Shown: positions 1 to 4,810, counted from the stretch's first letter. The stretch is DNA of 5,200 nt from Dehalococcoidales bacterium (GCA_028718465.1 JAQULX010000251.1:1-5200); one strand, 5' to 3'. Program-made: numbers and translations. Notes: a model not told the origin generated them from the sequence alone.

Positions 1-202
1 CACCCTCGCCAGCATTTTTACAGAGTTGGCCCGGGCCTATCCGGAGTTCCGCAAGCTGATTTTCGATCCGGACAAGGGACAGTTGAGCGATCAGGTCCTG
101 GTTATTTTCAATGACAGACTGCTACAGCTTAAAGACCTCAAAGAGACCACGACCAGCCCCCGAGACCGCATAGTCATCTCCCCCATACTGGCCGGCGGGT
201 AA
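1..202 (+). CDS. MoaD/ThiS-family sulfur-carrier protein, C-terminal part (5' end outside window)
   Basis: The reading frame is open from base 2 to the TAA at 200-202 and shows the last 66 residues. It ends in RDRIVISPILAGG, the hallmark tail of MoaD/ThiS beta-grasp proteins: a hydrophobic strand followed by a free Gly-Gly. In this family the terminal glycine is adenylated by a MoeB/ThiF-type enzyme and converted to a thiocarboxylate that donates sulfur, for example to molybdopterin. The middle segment VLVIFNDRLLQL (visible residues 32-43) fits the family's core strand and the loop that follows. Family members are about 80-95 residues, so roughly 20-25 N-terminal residues are missing. Which pathway it serves (molybdenum/tungsten cofactor, thiamine or other) cannot be decided here, because its upstream neighbours are outside the window. 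No convincing terminator follows the stop codon; a REP element begins about 115 bp downstream. Confidence 0.82.
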   Translation, partial: TLASIFTELARAYPEFRKLIFDPDKGQLSDQVLVIFNDRLLQLKDLKETTTSPRDRIVISPILAGG

Positions 203-317
203 ACGACGCTGCCTTTGCCGCCTGATGTAATTCGAGAGCCTGATTTACCCTCACCATCCCGGGATTCTTCGCTCCACCGCGTTCCGCTTCAGCCTGGCAA
301 TATATCCGTAATTAAGT

Positions 318-345
318 ATAGGGGCGGGTTTGAGACCCGTCCGCC
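318..345 (+). repeat. REP palindrome, copy 1 (upstream of the RAYT gene, degenerate)
   Basis: This is an imperfect hairpin preceded by ATAG (318-321), where the other two copies have GTAG. The 9-base arms are 322-330 and 334-342 around a TGA loop; two pairs are G-T wobbles. The tail GCCAAAA follows. It differs from copy 3 at 4 of 25 core bases and has the same orientation. The homology extends a few bases to the left (AAG..TAGGGGCGGGT in both copies). A tetranucleotide at the foot of a GC-rich hairpin is the known architecture of REP elements recognised by RAYT proteins. Confidence 0.75.
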
Positions 346-375
346 AAAAGGCTGGAATTTACATCTGGCCTGACT

Positions 376-386
376 TATAATCAGGA
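376..386 (+). promoter_or_regulatory. Possible -10 box and short ribosome binding site before the RAYT gene
   Basis: A perfect TATAAT lies at 376-381 and AGGA at 383-386, only 3 bases before the ATG at 390. No good -35 box is seen at the expected distance (353-358 reads TGGAAT). If this -10 is used, transcription would start almost at the ATG and the message would be nearly leaderless. Such weak or awkward expression signals would suit a transposase, but a chance TATAAT is equally possible. Confidence 0.3.
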
Positions 387-389
387 ATA

Positions 390-941
390 ATGAATACCCC
401 CTCCCTGGAAGAAGCTTATCCTCGGCGCCGTAATATCAGACTACCCGGCTACGATTATACCGGGCAGGGAGCCTATTTCATCACCATTTGTACTTGTGAC
501 CACCAAAACCTTTTCGGGCATATCAGCCAGGATAAAATGTGCTTGAATCCTTGCGGGGAAAGCGTGGATTCAGTCTGGAAAGGCCTCCCTCTGCACTATC
601 CTGAGGTGAAGAACGATGTCTTTATAATTATGCCCAATCATGTCCATGGGATCATAATTATTCAGGAGGCGAGGCGGGCGGGTCCGAGACCCGCCCCTAC
701 CCAAAACCATCCGCTGGCGGAAATAGTCCGTGCCTTTAAATCTTACTCCACCCGTAGAATAAATGAACATCGACACTCCCAGGGCAGATCGGTCTGGCAG
801 CGCGGCTATTATGAACATGTTATCCGAAGTGAAAAAGAACTTGCCGCAATCGGGGAATATATTCTGTGCAATGCGGCCAAATGGGAAACCGACAGGGAAA
901 ACCCGCATAGCTTGAGAAAAGCTCCTCGCCCGTCAGGATAA
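390..941 (+). CDS. REP-associated tyrosine transposase (RAYT; IS200-like Y1/HUH domain)
   Basis: This 183-residue protein belongs to the single-domain Y1 transposases that act on REP palindromes, cutting and joining single-stranded DNA through a tyrosine-DNA bond. The order of motifs is typical. RNIRLPGYDY and GAYFITICT (about residues 14-35) form the first strand. MPNHVHGIII (81-90) carries the HUH metal-binding pair His84/His86. A helix with EIVRAFKSYSTRRI (111-124) follows. WQRGYYEHVIR (136-146) holds the catalytic tyrosine, Tyr140 or Tyr141, and EKELAAIGEYILCNAAKW (148-165) is the conserved end. The length is normal and there is no internal stop, so the gene may be intact. Residues about 95-104 (RRAGPRPAPT) are encoded by an in-frame REP copy in the variable loop between the HUH motif and the tyrosine helix. 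REP palindromes also stand on both sides of the gene. No partner transposition gene is present. RAYTs are usually regarded as domesticated, single-copy relatives of IS200/IS605 transposases. Family assignment is firm; activity is not tested. Confidence 0.92.
   Translation: MNTPSLEEAYPRRRNIRLPGYDYTGQGAYFITICTCDHQNLFGHISQDKMCLNPCGESVDSVWKGLPLHYPEVKNDVFIIMPNHVHGIIIIQEARRAGPRPAPTQNHPLAEIVRAFKSYSTRRINEHRHSQGRSVWQRGYYEHVIRSEKELAAIGEYILCNAAKWETDRENPHSLRKAPRPSG
673..700 (-). repeat. REP palindrome, copy 2 (inverted, inside the RAYT coding region)
   Basis: On the minus strand this reads GTAG (700-697), a perfect 9-bp stem (arms 688-696 and 676-684) and a 3-base loop, then GCC. It is the exact 28-base reverse complement of copy 3 at 944-971. 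It is read in frame by the transposase gene and encodes the Arg/Pro/Gly/Ala-rich loop around residues 95-104. Confidence 0.85.
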
Positions 942-943
942 GC

Positions 944-971
944 GTAGGGGCGGGTCTCGGACCCGCCCGCC
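944..971 (+). repeat. REP palindrome, copy 3 (2 bp downstream of the RAYT stop)
   Basis: The structure is GTAG (944-947), a 9-base arm GGGCGGGTC (948-956), loop TCG, arm GACCCGCCC (960-968), then GCCAAAAC. It starts two bases after the TAA of the transposase gene. It is identical, in inverted orientation, to the copy inside the gene, and is the same orientation as the degenerate upstream copy. The hairpin has no T tract, so it should not be read as an ordinary rho-independent terminator, though it could protect the 3' end of the message. Confidence 0.85.
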
Positions 972-1112
972 AAAACCATCATTCCCCTGCCCATCGCAGG
1001 CTTCCAGCATGGCAGGAGGGAAGAGGGCTGGATTCCGGAAACCAGACCGCAATGGGACCCAGGGGATAAGAGCCCCCGGCGGGCTCCAGTACGGCAAGCC
1101 TGAAATTCGGTA

Positions 1113-1142
1113 TTAACCAGTTAGCATAACTTATGCTATTAT
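1113..1142 (+). promoter_or_regulatory. Putative promoter with 17-bp palindromic operator for the MalY/PatB gene
   Basis: TTAACC (1113-1118, 4/6 to the -35 consensus) is followed after 18 bp by TATTAT (1137-1142, 5/6 to the -10 consensus). This would put the start of transcription near 1149 and give a leader of about 18 bases. Almost the whole spacer is filled by a perfect palindrome, TAGCATAA-C-TTATGCTA (1122-1138). A palindrome between -35 and -10 is a common position for a repressor operator. The palindrome is certain; its use as an operator is inferred. Confidence 0.45.
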
Positions 1143-1166
1143 GTATTATAGCCTGGAGCCAAGCTG

Positions 1167-2363
1167 ATGAAATACGATTTCGGACAGGAATGCTGCCGCA
1201 AAAATACCGACAGCATCAAATGGGACTGCTTGCAGCCTATATTCGGTCGGGAGGATATAATTCCGATGTGGGTGGCCGATATGGACTTCCCGGTAGCCCA
1301 GCCGATCGTGGATGCGCTGACCAGACGGGCACAGCACCCCTTCTATGGGTACACCCAGGCAGGTCCCACAGTTATCGAGGCTGTTGTAGAGAGGATGCGG
1401 CGGAAGTTCAACTGGGAAATTCAGCCTGAATGGATAGTATTTACCCCTGGAGTGGTCCCGGCTCTCCACGCCGCGGTCAGGACACTATCTCATCCCGGAG
1501 ACGAAATCATCATACAGCAGCCGGTGTATTACCCCTTTTTTTCGGCGGTTACTTCCGCCGGGTGCCAGATCGCCAATAACGGTCTCAAGCTGATAAACGG
1601 ACGCTACGAAATAGACTTTAAGGACCTGGCTGAAAAGTTTCTTCCCCGGGACGGGATGCATCCTGCTCCCAGCCGGGTGAAGGCGATTATTCTCTGCAAT
1701 CCGCAAAATCCGGTCGGCCGAATATGGGAACAGGAAGAACTGATCAGGCTGGGAGAGATAGTGATACGCCATGGGGCGGTGGTCATTTCAGATGAGATAC
1801 ACTGCGAAATCCTTTTCCGGGGCTACCGGCATACCCCCTTCGCTTCAATTTCAGAGGAGTTTGCCCAGAACTGCATTGTCTGCATGTCTCCCAGCAAGAC
1901 CTTCAGCCTGGCCGGCCTGGAGGTCTCTTCCATTATCATTCCCAATGAAAAAATCCGGGAAGAGTTTAATAACATCAAGGCCGGAATCCTTCCCTGGCCT
2001 AACCTGTTCGGCTATACAGCCCTTGAAGCGGCCTACCGCTACGGAGATGAGTGGCTGGAACAGGCCCTGGGCTACTTGCAGGGCAACCTGGATTTTATGA
2101 TCGACTATTTCAAAAGAAGAATCTCCCGGATACAGGTTATTCACCCGCAGGGGACTTACCTGGTCTGGCTGGACTGCCGCAGCCTGGGATTGAATGACCT
2201 GGACCTGAGAAATTTTATGCGGCAAAAAGCGAGGGTGGGCCTGGATGACGGTTATCTCTTTGGAGCCGGTGGAAGCGGGTTTCAGAGAATGAACATTGCC
2301 TGCCCCCGCCCGACCCTTGAAGAGGCCCTGAAAAGGATCGAAGCGGCGGTGAACAATCTTTAA
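1167..2363 (+). CDS. MalY/PatB-family PLP-dependent C-S lyase / aminotransferase
   Basis: This is a complete 398-residue fold-type I PLP enzyme, the usual size for the MalY/PatB family. Members cleave cystathionine or cysteine to a thiol or sulfide, pyruvate and ammonia; some also act as aminotransferases. Visible landmarks are: the N-terminal DRxNTxSxKWD-like segment (RKNTDSIKWD, 11-20); PMWVADMDF (33-41), which is very typical of the family; HPFYGYT with Tyr60 (57-63); CNPQNPVGR (177-185) with the cofactor-binding Asn181; SDEIHCE (208-214) with Asp209 facing the pyridine nitrogen; SPSKTFSLAGL (241-251) with Lys244 as the PLP Schiff-base lysine; and FQRMNIACPR (372-381) with Arg374 for the substrate carboxylate. 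All key residues are present. The chosen ATG has GGAG at 1155-1158, 8 bases upstream, and it matches the family's N-terminus. The gene has its own likely promoter and is convergent with the small gene downstream. The cytoplasmic location is inferred from the lack of a signal peptide. The exact substrate cannot be read from sequence. Confidence 0.93.
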   Translation: MKYDFGQECCRKNTDSIKWDCLQPIFGREDIIPMWVADMDFPVAQPIVDALTRRAQHPFYGYTQAGPTVIEAVVERMRRKFNWEIQPEWIVFTPGVVPALHAAVRTLSHPGDEIIIQQPVYYPFFSAVTSAGCQIANNGLKLINGRYEIDFKDLAEKFLPRDGMHPAPSRVKAIILCNPQNPVGRIWEQEELIRLGEIVIRHGAVVISDEIHCEILFRGYRHTPFASISEEFAQNCIVCMSPSKTFSLAGLEVSSIIIPNEKIREEFNNIKAGILPWPNLFGYTALEAAYRYGDEWLEQALGYLQGNLDFMIDYFKRRISRIQVIHPQGTYLVWLDCRSLGLNDLDLRNFMRQKARVGLDDGYLFGAGGSGFQRMNIACPRPTLEEALKRIEAAVNNL

Positions 2364-2372
2364 GGGCCTGAT

Positions 2373-2546
2373 CTAAGGAAAGCATCCAAGCTGACAGGAA
2401 CGTATTTTAATTTGAATCCGATTGCAGGTTTCCCCGATTTCTTCAGGACTCACTTTGAACTCCCGGGCAATCTGGAAGGCCGCCGCACAGGGCAATTTCC
2501 CCTCTACAAGGGAATCCCTGATCTTTTTCTCTAATTCGCTTTGCAT
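2373..2546 (-). CDS. Small conserved-looking 57-residue protein with HTH-like segment and C-terminal CxxxC
   Basis: On the minus strand an ATG at 2546-2544 opens 57 codons ending at TAG (2375-2373). AGAGGT (2560-2555) lies 8 bases upstream as a ribosome binding site. The product starts MQSELEKKIRDSLVEGKLPC, is about one quarter Lys/Arg/Glu, and has no membrane segment. Residues 20-48 (CAAAFQIAREFKVSPEEIG... to IKI) look like a short helix-turn-helix or winged-helix core. The end is CQLGCF, with Cys51 and Cys55, plus Cys20 in LPCAAAF and Cys41. I recall similar small hypothetical proteins (LPCAVAF...CQLGCF) in anaerobic Clostridia, but cannot verify that here. The function is unknown; metal binding or redox sensing through the cysteines is a guess. 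The stop codon is only 9 bp from that of the convergent lyase gene. The upstream region has a possible extended -10 box. Confidence 0.72.
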   Translation of the reverse strand: MQSELEKKIRDSLVEGKLPCAAAFQIAREFKVSPEEIGETCNRIQIKIRSCQLGCFP

Positions 2547-2596
2547 AACTGTTTACCTCTGCCGGGTTATTTTCGGATATGTTACCGGTTTATTTA

Positions 2597-2644
2597 CGCT
2601 AATTCTAGCATTTTTCAATGGCGGCATAATAGTCTGAATTAGCG
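2597..2644 (-). promoter_or_regulatory. Candidate promoter flanked by a 9-bp inverted repeat, upstream of the 57-residue gene
   Basis: Read on the minus strand, TGCTAGAAT (2610-2602) is an extended -10 box (TG-n-TAGAAT, 5/6 to the consensus hexamer) about 55 bases upstream of the small gene's ATG. No good -35 box is visible. The arms CGCTAATTC (2597-2605) and GAATTAGCG (2636-2644) are a perfect inverted repeat 30 bp apart. One arm overlaps the -10 box and the other lies near -45, so a protein binding both arms could control this promoter. The repeat is seen; its role is inferred. Confidence 0.35.
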
Positions 2645-2714
2645 ATTTCCGGCTACTCTGGCGAAGACAGGATGTCTTCAGGGCTGTCAATCATTATGGT
2701 CCGCCGGTAAGAAG

Positions 2715-2731
2715 ATCCCTTAATGAGGGAT
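2715..2731 (-). terminator. Weak terminator-like hairpin after the acetyltransferase gene
   Basis: On the minus strand ATCCCT-catta-AGGGAT forms a 6-bp hairpin, followed by CTTCTT. It begins about 53 bases after the stop codon of the two-gene sugar operon. The stem is short and the T tract is interrupted, so termination efficiency is doubtful. A second perfect hairpin, GAAGACA-N3-TGTCTTC, lies further on at 2663-2679 and has no T tract. Confidence 0.25.
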
Positions 2732-2784
2732 TCAGTGTTCGCGAGCGGCGAGTACGCGTCAAATAACAGCGGTTGGTTTGCCGA

Positions 2785-3357
2785 TCAGACTTCTACGCTC
2801 TTCCTTAGCATTCGCGCGGGGTTTCCTGCCATGGTGGCGCCTGCCGGAACGTCCCGGGTAACGACTGCACCCGAGCCGATTACCGCATTTTCACCAACAG
2901 TGACACCGGGCAGAATAGTGGAATTAGCGCCGATGCGGGCGCCCTTCTTGATGGTGGGACCGATCAGCCGGGCGCCGGCCTGCATGTATTTATCATTGGT
3001 AGTGACGGAACAGGGCCCCATGAACACCCCATCCTCCAGGGTGGTGTTGGTGGTGACATAAACGCCGGTTTGAATGCTGACGTCATTACCGATCCGGCAG
3101 TTATTCTCGATCACGGAGTTGGTACCCACCAGAACGCCGTCGCCGATCCGGGTATTTTCCCGGATAAGGATATTATGCCCGGTGCGGAAGTTACGGCCGA
3201 TCCTGGCGCCTGAATAGATGATGCTGCCGGAGCGGATAACCGCATTATCCCCGATGCTGAGTTCACCATCTGCCTGATGGCCGAGGACGATGTTGTCGCC
3301 CAGGTCCGCATTTTCCCCGAAAATTACCTTGCCGTATTCGGTTATATTCTTTGACAT
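2785..3357 (-). CDS. Hexapeptide-repeat (left-handed beta-helix) N-acetyltransferase, WbpD/WlbB-like
   Basis: This 190-residue protein consists almost wholly of [LIV]-G-x-x hexapeptide repeats (for example [47 protein letters not shown]). They build a left-handed parallel beta-helix, which acts as a trimer using acetyl-Co[14 protein letters not shown] (112-124) is the substrate-loop region. [41 protein letters not shown] (142-182) is the typical C-terminal part of sugar-nucleotide acetyltransferases. The length and pattern match enzymes that acetylate the 3-amino group of UDP-2-acetamido-3-amino-2,3-dideoxyglucuronate (WbpD/WlbB). FdtC-type or PglD-type acetyltransferases for other amino sugars remain possible. 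The ATG directly abuts the TAA of the upstream aminotransferase (TAAATG), and AAAGGA sits 6 bases before it, pointing to translational coupling. The upstream gene should make the amine that this enzyme acetylates. Cytoplasmic; no signal peptide. Confidence 0.88.
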   Translation of the reverse strand: MSKNITEYGKVIFGENADLGDNIVLGHQADGELSIGDNAVIRSGSIIYSGARIGRNFRTGHNILIRENTRIGDGVLVGTNSVIENNCRIGNDVSIQTGVYVTTNTTLEDGVFMGPCSVTTNDKYMQAGARLIGPTIKKGARIGANSTILPGVTVGENAVIGSGAVVTRDVPAGATMAGNPARMLRKSVEV

Positions 3358-4443
3358 TTATAATCCTTTGATTACCTCCACGATCTTATTTAAATCGGAC
3401 CGGGTCAGGCCGGGGTGAACGGGCAGGGAAAGCACCTGCCTGGTAACAGCCTCCGTTACCGGCAAATCCTCTTGATAGCCCAGGGCTTTAAAGGAGGGCT
3501 GCCGGTGGATGGGAGTCGGGTAGTAGATAATGGTGGCGATCCCATTCTCCAGCAATTTCTGTTGAAGTTCGTCCCGGGAATATTTGTAATCTTCCGTAAC
3601 CCTGATTGTATATTGATGGAAGACATGGTTGCGGCAGGAAGCGATAAAGGGTGGAATGAGCCCTTTGACCTGGCTGATATGATCGGTCAGTACCTTGGCG
3701 TTGCTGATGCGGACGGCATTAACCTCGTCCAGCTTCTTGAGATGGCAGACCCCCATCGCCGCGGCGATATCCGTCATACGAAAATTATAGCCCAGGATAT
3801 CATGGACATACCGGCGGCTCTGACCATGCTGGCGGACCAGGTGGGCTTTACGTAATATCTCTTCATCATCGGTAGTGATCATGCCGCCTTCACCGGTGGT
3901 CATGTTTTTGGTAGGGTAGAAAGAAAAGCACCCGATGCCGAAAGACCCCACTTTCTTCTTTTTATATTCCGCTCCGTGGGCCTGACAGGCATCCTCGATT
4001 AAAATCAAATTGTTTTTCCGGCAAAGGGCGATGATCTCATCCATATCGCAGGCCTGGCCGTAAAGGTCCACGATGATTACCGCTCTGGTCCGGGGAGTGA
4101 TTTTCTCTTCGATGGAGCGGGGGGTGATATTAAAGGTATTCGCATCGATATCGGCGAAGACCGGTCTAGCGCCCACGAAAAGACAGCAGTTGGCAGTGGC
4201 AATGAAACTGAAGGAAGTGGTGATGACTTCATCACCGGGACCGATGCCGGCCGCCATGAGAGCGGCATGAAGGGCCGCAGTCCCGCTGTTGACGGCAATA
4301 CCGTATTTTACTCCGATATAGGCTGCAAAAGCTTTTTCGAATTCCTCTACTCTCGGCCCCTGGGCAATTTGACCGGACTTAACGGTATCCAGGATTGCTC
4401 TGGTACATTCATCGTCAATTCGCACACTCGACATTTGTATCAT
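3358..4443 (-). CDS. DegT/DnrJ/EryC1/StrS-family sugar-nucleotide aminotransferase
   Basis: This complete 361-residue PLP enzyme transfers an amino group, usually from glutamate, to a 3- or 4-keto sugar nucleotide. Landmarks in order are: QGPRVEEFEKAFAAYIGVKY (28-47); VNSGTAALHAAL (51-62), the cofactor phosphate cup; DEVITTSFSFIATANC (71-86); VDLYGQACDMD (125-135); IEDACQAHGAEY (149-160) with Asp151 contacting the pyridine nitrogen; FSFYPTKNMTTGEGGMI (173-189) with Lys179 as the Schiff-base lysine; GYNFRMTDIAAAMG (218-231); and YYPTPIHRQPSF (307-318). All key residues are intact and the length is standard. The chosen ATG has a strong GGAGGAG (4457-4451) 7 bases upstream; a second ATG three codons in is possible. 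It is first in a two-gene operon with the acetyltransferase, so the pair probably makes an acetamido sugar for a surface glycan. The WbpE-like role (3-keto UDP-GlcNAc uronate) is inferred from the partner. The needed dehydrogenase is not nearby. Confidence 0.94.
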   Translation of the reverse strand: MIQMSSVRIDDECTRAILDTVKSGQIAQGPRVEEFEKAFAAYIGVKYGIAVNSGTAALHAALMAAGIGPGDEVITTSFSFIATANCCLFVGARPVFADIDANTFNITPRSIEEKITPRTRAVIIVDLYGQACDMDEIIALCRKNNLILIEDACQAHGAEYKKKKVGSFGIGCFSFYPTKNMTTGEGGMITTDDEEILRKAHLVRQHGQSRRYVHDILGYNFRMTDIAAAMGVCHLKKLDEVNAVRISNAKVLTDHISQVKGLIPPFIASCRNHVFHQYTIRVTEDYKYSRDELQQKLLENGIATIIYYPTPIHRQPSFKALGYQEDLPVTEAVTRQVLSLPVHPGLTRSDLNKIVEVIKGL

Positions 4444-4471
4444 TTCTTATCTCCTCCAGGCGTCTTGAATG

Positions 4472-4496
4472 CTTGAGTTAAAGGGCTAATCTCAAG
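4472..4496 (-). promoter_or_regulatory. Inverted repeat at the predicted transcript start of the sugar operon
   Basis: CTTGAG (4472-4477) and CTCAAG (4491-4496) are perfect complements separated by 13 bases; inside them, TTA and TAA can extend the pairing with one bulged base. It lies just downstream of the putative TATAAT, so it could be an operator blocking initiation or a 5' stem-loop in the message. The repeat is seen; the role is inferred. Confidence 0.35.
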
Positions 4497-4507
4497 TACT
4501 AATTTGG

Positions 4508-4534
4508 ATTATAATATAAAAATTACCTTTTCCA
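4508..4534 (-). promoter_or_regulatory. Putative promoter of the aminotransferase-acetyltransferase operon
   Basis: On the minus strand a perfect TATAAT lies at 4513-4508. TGGAAA (4534-4529, 4/6 to the -35 consensus) is 15 bp upstream, a somewhat short spacer. Transcription would begin near 4501 and leave a leader of about 58 bases before the ATG at 4443. An inverted repeat, CTTGAG-N13-CTCAAG (4472-4496), would start within the first few bases of that transcript. Confidence 0.5.
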
Positions 4535-4608
4535 TTGGGCGGTTGGCTATAAAGAACAGGTGGCAAAATACTACCGGCATTGCTGTTTTTGCTTAATATG
4601 AACGCGGA

Positions 4609-4631
4609 ACCGGCGGCATCCCGGCTTTGTT
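4609..4631 (+). terminator. Terminator-like hairpin in the divergent region
   Basis: On the plus strand AACCGG and CCGGCTT can pair with one bulged C around the loop CGGCATC, followed by TGTTTT. No plus-strand gene lies upstream that it could serve. It could therefore end a short untranslated transcript, act on reading from the far side of the operon, or be a chance structure. Confidence 0.22.
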
Positions 4632-4658
4632 TTAAAGAAAAAAAAGGTCTGAGCGCCT

Positions 4659-4687
4659 TAAATACGGGCTGCCTTCGAGTATATAAT
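4659..4687 (+). promoter_or_regulatory. Possible promoter for the phosphohexomutase gene
   Basis: A perfect TATAAT at 4682-4687 lies about 124 bases before the ATG at 4811. The hexamer at the -35 distance is weak (TTAAAT with an 18-bp spacer, 3/6). If it is used, the message has a leader of about 115 bases that contains both GTTA...TAACTTTTGC repeats. Confidence 0.35.
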
Positions 4688-4810
4688 AATTAATAAAGGG
4701 TTAATCTAACTTTTGCAGGATAGGTAGTGCTTTTCCAGCGTGTCCGGAGAAATGAAAATCGGTTAGAGTATGTTTAACTTTTGCCTTACTCCTGCTAAAA
4801 TGGGGGTATT

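Larger units (their letters stand above)
4444..4810. other. Divergent intergenic region, 367 bp, no convincing gene
   Basis: This AT-richer stretch separates the divergent aminotransferase operon and phosphohexomutase. It holds: a minus-strand promoter with an overlapping start-site hairpin (about 4472-4534); a plus-strand terminator-like hairpin with a bulge (4609-4631), followed by TGTTTT; an A8 run at 4638-4645; a TATAAT at 4682-4687; and two copies of GTTA-n-TAACTTTTGC (4700-4716 and 4762-4784). A 31-codon ATG frame at 4598-4693 has no ribosome binding site and is not supported. No tRNA or known riboswitch pattern was recognised. Confidence 0.6.

Noticed and set aside
570..908. Minus-strand 112-codon open frame opposite the transposase
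   Set aside because: It lies wholly antisense to a well-supported RAYT gene, its translation resembles no family and it has no clear ribosome binding site.
318..979. CRISPR-like array
   Set aside because: There are only three copies, in mixed orientation and with unequal spacing, one of them inside a coding gene; the hairpin-plus-GTAG structure and adjacent RAYT gene explain them as REPs.
1070..1086. Perfect hairpin GAGCCC-N5-GGGCTC as a terminator of the RAYT gene
   Set aside because: It has no T tract on either strand and lies about 130 bases past the stop; it may be just GC-rich repeat debris.
1133..1429. Plus-strand 98-codon frame overlapping the start of the lyase gene
   Set aside because: It is an out-of-frame shadow of the lyase; the translation is low-complexity-like and the lyase frame carries all the family motifs.
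1851..2225. Minus-strand 124-codon frame inside the lyase gene
   Set aside because: It is antisense to conserved PLP-enzyme sequence, with no recognisable domain.
2422..2637. Plus-strand 71-codon frame with a hydrophobic C-terminus
   Set aside because: It overlaps the better-supported 57-residue minus-strand gene in antisense. It has no ribosome binding site, and the hydrophobic end comes from AT-rich promoter DNA.
3415..3855. Plus-strand 146-codon frame
   Set aside because: It is antisense to the aminotransferase, whose own frame holds uninterrupted family motifs.
4575..4595. Sigma-54 type promoter (GGC...TTTTTGC)
   Set aside because: The spacing between the GG and GC elements is 13 bases instead of the required 10.
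4598..4693. 31-codon plus-strand frame in the divergent region
   Set aside because: There is no Shine-Dalgarno sequence before its ATG, and the sequence is basic and featureless and spans a hairpin and an A8 run.
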